Positions 7,229 to 13,573 of a stretch of DNA of 24,649 nt are shown piece by piece (within the stretch, counting starts at the first letter, position 1; every line of letters begins with the position of its first letter). The DNA comes from Bacillota bacterium. Lineage in GTDB: Bacteria > Bacillota > Clostridia > Lachnospirales > Lachnospiraceae. The stretch is taken from positions 1-24,649 of the forward strand of contig JAGFXQ010000009.1 in the NCBI GenBank assembly GCA_017861355.1, read 5' to 3'. Made by a program: the position numbers and the translations under genes. The notes beneath the pieces are model-generated. The model was given only the letters and a program-made list of their open reading frames with translations, did not search any database and was not told where the DNA came from.

Positions 7229-9508
7229 TTATTTTAACCATATTCCGGCAGTTATTACCGTCATATCATCCATTGGCACAAAATTACTTCTGGAAAGGGA
7301 ATTCTCCAGAATACGATTAGCAATTTCCTGGGGATTATTGCTCTTTGACTCAAGCAGCATCTGCTCAATGACTGTTTCCTTATTATCTCCGGGAATGCAG
7401 TCCAGAACTCCGTCTGTCAGCAATACTATGATATCTCCCTCATATAGCTTCTTGGTTACGGTATCATAGTCTACATTGCCGAACATCCCTATAGGCAATG
7501 TAGTGGAAGCGATTGTCTCAACCCAGTCTCCACGTTTTATAAAAGCTGCTGCCGCACCGATTTTAATGAATTCACACATACCTGTGAACAGGTTAATGAT
7601 TGACATATCAATTGTCGAAAAGGTTTGCTTCTCTGCTTTCAGAACCAGACTGGAATTAATCAACTTAATTGCTGTCTCTGCCTTAAACCCTGCTTCGATC
7701 ATCTGTTCCAGCAGTGACATTACGGTCTCGCTTTCCTCTCCCGCTTCTTTCCCGGTTCCCATTCCGTCGGACAAAGCCAGCATAAATTCACCGGTTTCAA
7801 GGCGTAGAATCGAAAAATTATCCCCCGATACATTTTCCTTCATTGCTCTTGCCACACCGGTGAGCACCTTGAACTTGGTGTCCTCCATAAAACTATAGTT
7901 CTCATACTCCTTCGCGATCACCGACTTTGATGCCTCCGAAGCCTTGACCTTCGTTCCCAGCACCTCCGAGATGATGATTGCTGCCTCCTTCGTCGTAATA
8001 CATCTTCCCCCACGGCAGGAGGCTGTAAGAAATATTTCCTTCCGTTTATCCTCTTTGGATAGAATCGTGATATCCTTTACTGTTATATGCTCACTTCGAA
8101 GTCTTCGTGCCACCCGCTCTTCTTCTGCGCGGGAGGCTTCTGCCGCTTCATAAATCTCTCCGGTGATATCCTGGATCACTGTGGATACCTCCTTGAGTTG
8201 ATCCGCTATTACTTCGCGGCTCTCGGATACTCTGCTCTGCCATATCTGATTCAGCTTCGCAATCTCAAAGCCACGATTAGTTTCAAATATAAAATCATCG
8301 ACACTGATACAGCTATCCAGAAAATGTACCGGGATATCTTCCCTCCGGATCGTCCCCTTCTTCTCAGCAATCTCAAACATCATTCCAGCTGCCTGGTAGG
8401 TCTGTTCAAAGCTGCGTTCCCAGCAGGAAGTACATTGATCACAGTTTCTGCACAGCTTCTCTGATATTTCTTCAAAGATACGATTAATCTCCCTCTGCTT
8501 CAGCTTGGTCTGTTGTTCCGATATGGAATCCAGTGTTCTGGAGAGTTTCAAAAAGGATTCTGCAAAGATTTTCATCCGAAGTTTTGCAATCCTCTTCAGA
8601 TTTTGGGTTGCCAGCAGCTCCTGACGTCCCGTGCCGCCTGCTGCATCTGCCCGATAGATTAAAGTGCTCGGGAGGAATGAAAATATAATTACAGATGACA
8701 TCAACGCCCCAATATCTTTCAGGCTTAATTCCATCCCCTTATTTACAAGACCTAAACCGGCGGCAGTCAGTAGATAGACCAACGCGCTTGGGAATCTTCC
8801 CATCTCTCGAAATATAGAAGTCACTATACTCATCAGGGCAAACACACCAACACCTTCCATTGGGGCGCCTCTCAGGCTCAAAACAAAGCCACAGAGAGCT
8901 GCTGTGATTGTGCCTTGCCCCGCACCAAACTTATAGGTAAAGAACAGAATCATAAAGTAGGCTACGGTCTGCGCCGGTGCCAAATACTCACTGTTTATCT
9001 CCGGCACTGCATAAAGAAGAACGGCAACGATTAAGGCCATACTTACCATCTGCTCGTTACTCATTTTGGTTCCCTTCTGGGCTTCTTTGATATATTCAAT
9101 TCCATTATGGAATATTCCGGCTGAGATGAAAGCAATCAGTCCCTCAAGTACAGCAAGCATAAGATAGGAACGAAGCGACCCTCCAGAGGTTACTTCCATC
9201 AATGAGAATATCATCAATGCCACTGAGGGCAGTAAATACAGGATAGGTTTTGGAACATTCTTATTCTTAATCAACGGTGTCTCCATGATTATTACAGAGG
9301 AGATCAACGCCAGAGAGTATTTTAATATCCCCGTTGTACTCATACAAGATACGATACCCAGGAAAGCTGCCGCAAATGCCCATCCACCTCCTGCCCCAGA
9401 CAAATAGGCTGCGGTAAAATAACCGATTGCCAATGGATTCATGGAATAGAACGCTGCCCTTGCAACCAGCAGACCAATTAAATGGATCAATATCGATTTT
9501 CTTTTCAT
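7229..9508 (-). CDS. spoIIE: Stage II sporulation protein E (SpoIIE), PP2C-type phosphatase
   Basis: A membrane phosphatase of the asymmetric septum that dephosphorylates SpoIIAA-P and so activates sigma-F in the forespore. It has 759 residues, somewhat shorter than Bacillus SpoIIE. Roughly ten hydrophobic segments fill residues 5-285. The regulatory/FtsZ-interacting region (~290-560) includes a Cys cluster CRNCDQCTSC at 353-362. The PP2C domain carries the metal-binding motifs SDGMGTG (580-586), TDGVLD (698-703) and PMDDMT near 748. Start ATG follows GGGAG. It is preceded by a Spo0A-type promoter and followed by tilS. Confidence 0.97.
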   Translation of the reverse strand: MKRKSILIHLIGLLVARAAFYSMNPLAIGYFTAAYLSGAGGGWAFAAAFLGIVSCMSTTGILKYSLALISSVIIMETPLIKNKNVPKPILYLLPSVALMIFSLMEVTSGGSLRSYLMLAVLEGLIAFISAGIFHNGIEYIKEAQKGTKMSNEQMVSMALIVAVLLYAVPEINSEYLAPAQTVAYFMILFFTYKFGAGQGTITAALCGFVLSLRGAPMEGVGVFALMSIVTSIFREMGRFPSALVYLLTAAGLGLVNKGMELSLKDIGALMSSVIIFSFLPSTLIYRADAAGGTGRQELLATQNLKRIAKLRMKIFAESFLKLSRTLDSISEQQTKLKQREINRIFEEISEKLCRNCDQCTSCWERSFEQTYQAAGMMFEIAEKKGTIRREDIPVHFLDSCISVDDFIFETNRGFEIAKLNQIWQSRVSESREVIADQLKEVSTVIQDITGEIYEAAEASRAEEERVARRLRSEHITVKDITILSKEDKRKEIFLTASCRGGRCITTKEAAIIISEVLGTKVKASEASKSVIAKEYENYSFMEDTKFKVLTGVARAMKENVSGDNFSILRLETGEFMLALSDGMGTGKEAGEESETVMSLLEQMIEAGFKAETAIKLINSSLVLKAEKQTFSTIDMSIINLFTGMCEFIKIGAAAAFIKRGDWVETIASTTLPIGMFGNVDYDTVTKKLYEGDIIVLLTDGVLDCIPGDNKETVIEQMLLESKSNNPQEIANRILENSLSRSNFVPMDDMTVITAGIWLK

Positions 9509-9556
9509 AAACTTACCTGCTCCCTTTCAAGTCCTCTTGATGATAATTGTGTTGTA

Positions 9557-9623
9557 ATTATAGGCAGGTGCTTATGAAATCTTTGTCAAAACAACAACAG
9601 CAAACTCAAAAACTTTTTGACAA
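9557..9623 (-). promoter_or_regulatory. Spo0A-dependent sigma-A promoter of spoIIE with 21-bp spacer and 0A boxes
   Basis: On the minus strand a perfect TTGACA (9589-9584) and a perfect TATAAT (9562-9557) are separated by 21 bp, not 17. This matches the unusual spacing known for Spo0A-activated B. subtilis spoIIE and spoIIG promoters. Matches to the 0A box TTGNCRAA lie over the -35 (TTGACAAA, 9589-9582) and about 34 bp upstream (TTGTCAAA, 9623-9616). The -10 lies 48 bp before the spoIIE start. Confidence 0.85.
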
Positions 9624-9697
9624 GAATTCCGTCATATAGGTTATATTCTCGATTAAAGGGGGGTGATTCAGATTAAGACCATGAAAACGATAGAATC

Positions 9698-9728
9698 AAA
9701 ACAGGGAGCTGTTATTCACAACTCCCTG
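9698..9728 (-). terminator. Rho-independent terminator after tRNA-Met
   Basis: On the minus strand the hairpin CAGGGAGTTGT-GAATA-ACAGCTCCCTG (9728-9702, 11 pairs including one G-U) is followed by TTTTG. It sits 12 bp after the tRNA and separates the upstream transcript from the spoIIE promoter. Confidence 0.8.
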
Positions 9729-9739
9729 ATAATATGAAA

Positions 9740-9813
9740 TAGCGAAGGACGGATTTGAACCGCCGACACCGCGGGTATGAACCGCGTGCTCTCGCCAGCT
9801 GAGCTACTTCGCC
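9740..9813 (-). tRNA. tRNA-Met (CAT), elongator type
   Basis: A complete 74-nt cloverleaf: acceptor GGCGAAG pairs with CTTCGCT (G1-U72), D-arm TAGCTCAGCTGGCGAGAGCA, anticodon stem CGCGG/CCGCG with loop TTCATAC (anticodon CAT), T-loop GTTCAAATC, discriminator A73. No 3' CCA is encoded. A pairing G1-U72 and loop TTCATAC resemble the Bacillus elongator Met tRNA rather than initiator (mismatched position 1-72 with C1) or tRNA-Ile2 (loop CTCATAA). Confidence 0.95.
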
Positions 9814-9861
9814 AAAGTGACGAACCTTATTATAACTGCTTTCATGGCGGTTGTCAACTAT

Positions 9862-10149
9862 TTATTCTTCCGGTTCGAAAATAATATCATCCTTATAAAC
9901 AAGGCCTAATTTCTCCCTGGCCATATCTTCAATGTACTTCTTCGTCTTGGTATAAGCCTTATAATCCGCGATTTCATCCTTACGTTCCAATTCCTCTTGC
10001 TTCCTGGTCTCCAGGCGGCTGATCGTAAGCGCATCTTCATCACGCTCCTGTCCAAGACTGATTCTCCGATAGGATACAATTGCGCACAGTATCAGTACAA
10101 CAAAAGCAATAACGCCAATGCCTGTCCTTTTTTTATTGCTTCTTCTCAT
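9862..10149 (-). CDS. divIC: Septum formation initiator DivIC/FtsB family protein
   Basis: A bitopic division protein that with FtsL and DivIB bridges early and late divisome components. It has 95 residues from the ATG at 10147-10149, chosen because AGGAG lies 9 nt upstream; an in-frame ATG three codons earlier directly abuts that Shine-Dalgarno. A basic N-terminus (RRSNKKR) precedes a membrane helix at ~10-26, then a heptad-like coiled coil (~32-64) and a conserved tail with AREKLGLVYKDDIIFEP. It is 26 bp downstream of yabQ, as in the Bacillus yabP-yabQ-divIC order. The S1-domain gene yabR found next in Bacillus is absent; tRNA-Met follows instead. Confidence 0.92.
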   Translation of the reverse strand: MRRSNKKRTGIGVIAFVVLILCAIVSYRRISLGQERDEDALTISRLETRKQEELERKDEIADYKAYTKTKKYIEDMAREKLGLVYKDDIIFEPEE

Positions 10150-10175
10150 GAATAACATCTCCTAAAACAACAAAG

Positions 10176-10637
10176 CTAGTGTTTCCTTGTTTTCAATGTT
10201 ATTTTAACCGATTTGATTGGTTTTTTCAATCGGAATAATAGATTATTTATTATCTTCCTGCCGGTGTTCGTAATTAGCTTTAGAAAGTGCCCTACCTGAA
10301 CAAATGCCGCCTTAATTGGTGACAGTAAGGTACGAATCAGCTTGGTAACTATCTTAACCAGCTCCTCGCTGACAGCAAAATGATAGAGTATGGATCCAAG
10401 TAGCATTCCGATCACAGAAAATCCACGAATGATACCATTGTTCTTCTGAAAAATCATCGCAAAAATAAATAGGCTTGCCGCCAACCAATAGATCAGATCT
10501 TCGATCGCAATCAAGAAAGCACCATGCCTGATCAGCCTCCGAATGATTCTCAGTGCGTCATATACTACCAGTAAGATGCCGCCCCATAGGACGGAAATCA
10601 GAAAGAATTGAAGCTCGATTGTAATCGATGGATTCAT
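10176..10637 (-). CDS. yabQ: Spore cortex biosynthesis protein YabQ
   Basis: A 153-residue membrane protein of the mother-cell side of the forespore; in Bacillus yabQ mutants fail in cortex formation. An N-terminal helix (~6-26, QFFLISVLWGGILLVVYDAL), a pair of helices around residues 42-60 and 69-86, and a basic C-terminal half (KPIKSVKITLKTRKH) fit the family. ATG follows AGGAGG at 5 nt. It lies 9 bp after yabP, so the two are almost certainly co-transcribed. Recognition rests on position and the WGGILLVVYDALRIIRR pattern. Confidence 0.9.
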   Translation of the reverse strand: MNPSITIELQFFLISVLWGGILLVVYDALRIIRRLIRHGAFLIAIEDLIYWLAASLFIFAMIFQKNNGIIRGFSVIGMLLGSILYHFAVSEELVKIVTKLIRTLLSPIKAAFVQVGHFLKLITNTGRKIINNLLFRLKKPIKSVKITLKTRKH

Positions 10638-10646
10638 GTCAGCCTC

Positions 10647-10934
10647 CTACTTAAATAACCTGCCAAATAGGGATTCCTGAGACTTTCCTCCATTAGCAGA
10701 ATCGGAATAGGTTAAGCTGTCGACGCGACCGTCAATATCCACCTCTCCTTTATCAAGAGTCAATCGGTTCACATGTAATTCATTTCCGCGGATCATTAGT
10801 ATTCCCTGCTCTGTCTGAAGCAATACTTCCCCTGCATCGAAGGACAGAACATCGTTTACTCCCGTTACTGCTATACTCTTTCTTGCGATGATATTCAATT
10901 TGTGTCCCTTAAGAATAGGTTGTTTCTCTTCCAT
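10647..10934 (-). CDS. yabP: Sporulation protein YabP
   Basis: A 95-residue soluble protein of the YabP/YqfC family, needed in Bacillus for late sporulation and cortex/coat assembly in the mother cell. HKLNIIARKSIAVTGVNDVL and the following beta-rich stretch FDAGEVLLQTEQGILMIRGNEL are characteristic: these proteins are short beta-sandwich-like modules with an LxVxGV(x)DV core. ATG follows GAGGAGG at 7 nt. A sigma-E-like promoter is visible ~70 bp upstream. Confidence 0.92.
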   Translation of the reverse strand: MEEKQPILKGHKLNIIARKSIAVTGVNDVLSFDAGEVLLQTEQGILMIRGNELHVNRLTLDKGEVDIDGRVDSLTYSDSANGGKSQESLFGRLFK

Positions 10935-11003
10935 AAAAAAAGCCTCCTCATAATTTATACCCTAAGAAAATCCGCCAACCGTAGGCCAAGATTCATCTTA
11001 TTA

Positions 11004-11032
11004 AGTATATGAGAAGACTTCCTGTTTCATGA
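11004..11032 (-). promoter_or_regulatory. Candidate sigma-E promoter of yabP-yabQ
   Basis: On the minus strand CATATACT (11011-11004) matches the sigma-E -10 consensus CATACAMT at 7 of 8 positions. TCATGAA (11032-11026) is a weak -35 at a 14-bp spacing. yabP belongs to the sigma-E regulon in Bacillus, which supports the call. Confidence 0.45.
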
Positions 11033-11057
11033 CGATGCTAAAATGGTTTTCCAAGCT

Positions 11058-11297
11058 TTACAAATACTTATAAAGCTCCTTAGCGTCATCCTTCTTTGTT
11101 GATTCCTGTACATCCAGAACTTCAACCTTAACCGCTTTTGCACCGAACCCAATCTCGAGTACATCACCGGCCTTTACTGTTGCGGATGCTTTTGCCGGCT
11201 TGCCATTAATCATCACTCTACCTGCATCGCAAGCATCATTCGCCACAGTGCGACGTTTGATCAGTCTGGATACCTTTAAAAATTTATCAAGTCTCAT
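11058..11297 (-). CDS. rqcP: S4-domain RNA-binding protein RqcP (YabO/Hsp15-like)
   Basis: A 79-residue protein consisting almost wholly of an S4 RNA-binding domain: MRLDKFLKVSRLIKRRTVAN, then GRVMINGKPAKAS and VKAGDVLEI. In Bacillus RqcP works with RqcH on stalled 50S subunits, helping add poly-alanine tails in ribosome-associated quality control. The start at ATG 11295-11297 is set by GAGGG 6 nt upstream; an upstream ATG adding eight residues overlaps the poly-T tract of the preceding terminator. It is downstream of hup, in the same order as in Bacillus (yabN-yabO-yabP). Confidence 0.92.
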   Translation of the reverse strand: MRLDKFLKVSRLIKRRTVANDACDAGRVMINGKPAKASATVKAGDVLEIGFGAKAVKVEVLDVQESTKKDDAKELYKYL

Positions 11298-11319
11298 GTC
11301 TAACCCTCTTTTTGGATAC

Positions 11320-11376
11320 AAAAAAAAGCTGTTTTAAAAACCCTACACCCCAAAGAGACTCGGAATTTAAAACAGC
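11320..11376 (-). terminator. Rho-independent terminator between hup and rqcP
   Basis: On the minus strand GCTGTTTTAAA (11376-11366) pairs with TTTAAAACAGC (11338-11328) across a 27-nt loop, followed by eight T (11327-11320). It ends only 12 nt before the rqcP Shine-Dalgarno, so rqcP must rely on read-through or a promoter inside or just after the hairpin. Confidence 0.85.
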
Positions 11377-11394
11377 CTTTTCGTTTTCAATCAA

Positions 11395-11670
11395 CTATGC
11401 GTTGATAACGTCCTTTAAAGCCTTACCTGCCTTAAACTTCGGTGCTTTAGAAGCAGCAATCTTGATGGTTTCCTTTGTTAAAGGATTTCTGCCAGTTCTT
11501 GCCGGTCTTTCAGATACCTCAAAAGTACCGAAACCAACCAACTGTACTTTCTCACCTTTGGTTAATTCCTCAGTAACTACATCGATGAAAGCCTTTAAAG
11601 CCTTCTCTGAATCCTTCTTTGAAAAATCTGTTTTTTCTGCAATCGCTGCAACTAATTCTGCTTTGTTCAT
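11395..11670 (-). CDS. hup: HU family DNA-binding protein
   Basis: A 91-residue nucleoid protein that binds and bends DNA as a dimer. The N-terminal helices (MNKAELVAAIAEKTDFSKKD) are followed by the beta-arm region: VQLVGFGTFEVSERPARTG, then GRNPLTKETIKI with the conserved R-N-P tip. Length is canonical. ATG follows GAGGAGG at about 9 nt. It lies 44 bp after mazG and is followed by a strong terminator, consistent with an abundant separate transcript. HU rather than IHF is favoured in Firmicutes. Confidence 0.96.
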   Translation of the reverse strand: MNKAELVAAIAEKTDFSKKDSEKALKAFIDVVTEELTKGEKVQLVGFGTFEVSERPARTGRNPLTKETIKIAASKAPKFKAGKALKDVINA

Positions 11671-11714
11671 GGATTTGCTCCTCCTCTAAAGTGATAATAA
11701 CAATTTTATTTTAT

Positions 11715-12491
11715 CTAACGATTTTTTGCCCCCTGCCACATAACATCCAGTTCTGCGGGAGAAAGTTCAGATAGATCTTGTCCTCTGCTCACAGCTTGGG
11801 CGAAGACATCTACAAATCTATTTATAAACTTATTAGTGGCATTTGTCAAGGAATTTTCTGCATTTAATTGTAAAAACCGAGACAAATTAATGAATGTAAA
11901 CATAACATCACCAAATTCCTCTTGAATATTGCTTTTATCCCCAATTTCTATTGATTTTTTCAGCTCTTCCAGCTCTTCGTAGACCTTTTGGAATACCTGT
12001 TCATACCCCTCAAAATCCATACCCGCTTTTGCTGCTTTTTTCTGTATCTTCTCAGCCCGGATATTTGCCGGCAGAGCTTTGGGAACGGATAAAAGTTCAT
12101 CCGTAATATTGGTAGATTTCTTCTCTGTCTTCTTAATCTCTTCCCAGTTTTTAAGAACTCCTTCGGTATCTTCTACCACGACATCTCCGAAGACATGCGG
12201 ATGTCTGCGAATCATCTTCTCACTCACCCCCGCGATGACTTCATCCACGGTAAAATCCTGTGCCTCTTCCGCAATCACACTATGAAGTGCTACCTGAAGT
12301 AAAATATCCCCAAGCTCCTCACAGAGGTTCTCCTTATCCTGGTTATTAATTGCTTCGATTGTCTCATAGCATTCCTCCAAAAGGCAACTTTTCAAGCTTT
12401 CATGAGTCTGCTCTCTATCCCAGGGACAACCATCCTTACTTCTTAGCCTTCGAATGATATCCATGAACTCTTCAAAACGGTATTCTGACAT
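11715..12491 (-). CDS. mazG: Nucleoside triphosphate pyrophosphohydrolase MazG
   Basis: Hydrolyses (d)NTPs to NMP and pyrophosphate; thought to clear non-canonical nucleotides and modulate ppGpp. It has 258 residues from MSEYRFEEF, chosen because AAGGAG lies 7 nt upstream; an upstream ATG 13 codons earlier lacks a signal. The N-terminal domain holds GCPWDREQTHESL (21-33) and the metal-binding EECYE (39-43) and EELGD (58-62). A second, weaker MazG repeat has EELEELKKS and EEFGDVMF. RRHPHVFGD is typical. In Bacillus the equivalent YabN carries an extra methylase domain; here it is the MazG part only. Confidence 0.95.
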   Translation of the reverse strand: MSEYRFEEFMDIIRRLRSKDGCPWDREQTHESLKSCLLEECYETIEAINNQDKENLCEELGDILLQVALHSVIAEEAQDFTVDEVIAGVSEKMIRRHPHVFGDVVVEDTEGVLKNWEEIKKTEKKSTNITDELLSVPKALPANIRAEKIQKKAAKAGMDFEGYEQVFQKVYEELEELKKSIEIGDKSNIQEEFGDVMFTFINLSRFLQLNAENSLTNATNKFINRFVDVFAQAVSRGQDLSELSPAELDVMWQGAKNR

Positions 12492-12604
12492 GATTTCGCT
12501 CCTTATCTTAGGTATACAGATTTGCGACATATAATTATTATTACCATATTTATGTTAATATTACAATACTGACTGGCAAGTTAACCAAGTGATGTTCACA
12601 CAAA

Positions 12605-12631
12605 AGAACAGGTTGCCGGGCAGGCAACCTG
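12605..12631 (-). terminator. Probable terminator of spoVT
   Basis: On the minus strand the 9-bp stem CAGGTTGCC (12631-12623) / GGCAACCTG (12617-12609) has a 5-nt loop and is followed by TTCTTTTG, an imperfect T-tract. Confidence 0.65.
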
Positions 12632-12663
12632 TGTGAAGTTCTAGACTAATCTTAGTTGTTAAA

Positions 12664-13212
12664 CTATTGTTCCATTTGTCTACCAAGAAATGCTGCTGCC
12701 GTAGCTGCCAACTTAACCTCAAGATCTCCGAATTTGGTCTTGGTATCCTTGGTAAGAAAGATCACAGAACCGATTGCATCACCTTCACTAATAATTGGAG
12801 TAATCGTTTCGTAGACAAATTCAGTTTCATCCTCATTCATGATGCGAACATAGTTTTTGTCATCCTTTGCTGCTACTATGGTCTCACGTTCATTGATCAC
12901 TTCTTCCAGCTCATGACTGATGCCTTTCGTAACTAAATCCTTCTTCGTGGGTCCTGCCACTGCAATAAACTGATCCTTATCTGTAATAGCAACAATATGT
13001 CCTGTTGTCTGTGTCAGAGAATCCGCGTACTGCTTTGCAAATTGCCCAAGTTCACCAATTGGAGAATACTTCTTCAGAATGATCTCTCCCTCTCTATCAG
13101 TAAAAATTTCCAGAGGATCTCCCTCGCGTATTCTTAATGTACGGCGAATTTCTTTTGGTACTACAACACGCCCAAGGTCATCTATTCTTCTTACTATACC
13201 TGTTGCTTTCAT
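12664..13212 (-). CDS. spoVT: Stage V sporulation protein T (SpoVT), AbrB-type regulator
   Basis: A forespore transcription factor that tunes the sigma-G regulon, including germination genes. It has 182 residues. The N-terminal swapped-hairpin SpoVT-AbrB DNA-binding domain is at ~1-50 (MKATGIVRRIDDLGRVVVPK, then RTLRIREGDPLEIF). A C-terminal GAF domain (~56-178) provides the second dimer interface. Length is that of Bacillus SpoVT (178), which separates it from AbrB (~95). ATG follows GGAGG at 10 nt. It heads the conserved block and is followed by its own terminator. Confidence 0.97.
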   Translation of the reverse strand: MKATGIVRRIDDLGRVVVPKEIRRTLRIREGDPLEIFTDREGEIILKKYSPIGELGQFAKQYADSLTQTTGHIVAITDKDQFIAVAGPTKKDLVTKGISHELEEVINERETIVAAKDDKNYVRIMNEDETEFVYETITPIISEGDAIGSVIFLTKDTKTKFGDLEVKLAATAAAFLGRQMEQ

Positions 13213-13343
13213 ATATGATTTTCCTCCATTTTACATGATTTGATTCTTCAGAAACCATAACCATAGTTAACTGTTACATTTTCTATCTGATACTATTGTT
13301 TGTAAAATGGGAAAGTTTATACATTTGTTTCATAGAATTATTT

Positions 13344-13486
13344 GTAACTATTCAGGCCAGCAGAAATATTTATAAAACAGGCTGAGAAAGTTTACTTTCT
13401 AGGGATTGTTTTTAAATATTTCTATTGGATTAATCCAATACAGCTCGAAAATCCACAGGATTTTCGAGCCTGGCCTGAATAGTTAC
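13344..13486. repeat. 143-bp multi-branched palindromic element
   Basis: A perfect 17-bp outer stem (13344-13360 with 13470-13486) encloses three hairpins. The first is an A/T-rich arm, 13362-13372 with 13413-13423, holding an inner AGAAAG-TTTA-CTTTCT hairpin (13385-13400). The second is an 18-bp perfect palindrome (13423-13440). The third is a 12-bp perfect stem, 13443-13454 with 13458-13469, with loop ACA. Its architecture is like the 3103-3219 element (outer stem plus internal arms) although the sequences differ. Confidence 0.78.
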
Positions 13487-13502
13487 ATAAATTTATATTA
13501 GC

Positions 13503-13527
13503 TTTTCGAGCCTGGCTTGAATAGTTA
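13503..13527. repeat. Partial direct repeat of the palindromic element's right arm
   Basis: The 25 bases at 13503-13527 repeat 13461-13485 with one mismatch (C at 13475, T at 13517). It could pair with the left arm 13345-13360 in place of the normal right arm. Confidence 0.8.
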
Positions 13528-13573
13528 TGATTATTTTAATGAACATTTTAACAATCCAATCAAATCATTGCTT

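Larger units (their letters stand above)
13213..13573. other. 361-bp intergenic region between the subtilase pair and spoVT
   Basis: No coding frame was found. About half is occupied by the branched palindromic element at 13344-13486 and its partial copy at 13503-13527. The remainder includes the spoVT upstream region, in which I could not identify a convincing sigma-G promoter. Confidence 0.7.

Noticed and set aside
7476..8464. Plus-strand open frames opposite spoIIE
   Set aside because: Low-complexity antisense translations of a conserved gene; no independent start signal.
9740..9813. tRNA-Ile2 (CAU), the TilS substrate, encoded near tilS
   Set aside because: Anticodon loop TTCATAC, G1-U72 and the overall sequence fit elongator tRNA-Met; Ile2 typically has CTCATAA.
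13344..13527. CRISPR array
   Set aside because: Only one partial direct repeat, no regular spacing, no cas genes.
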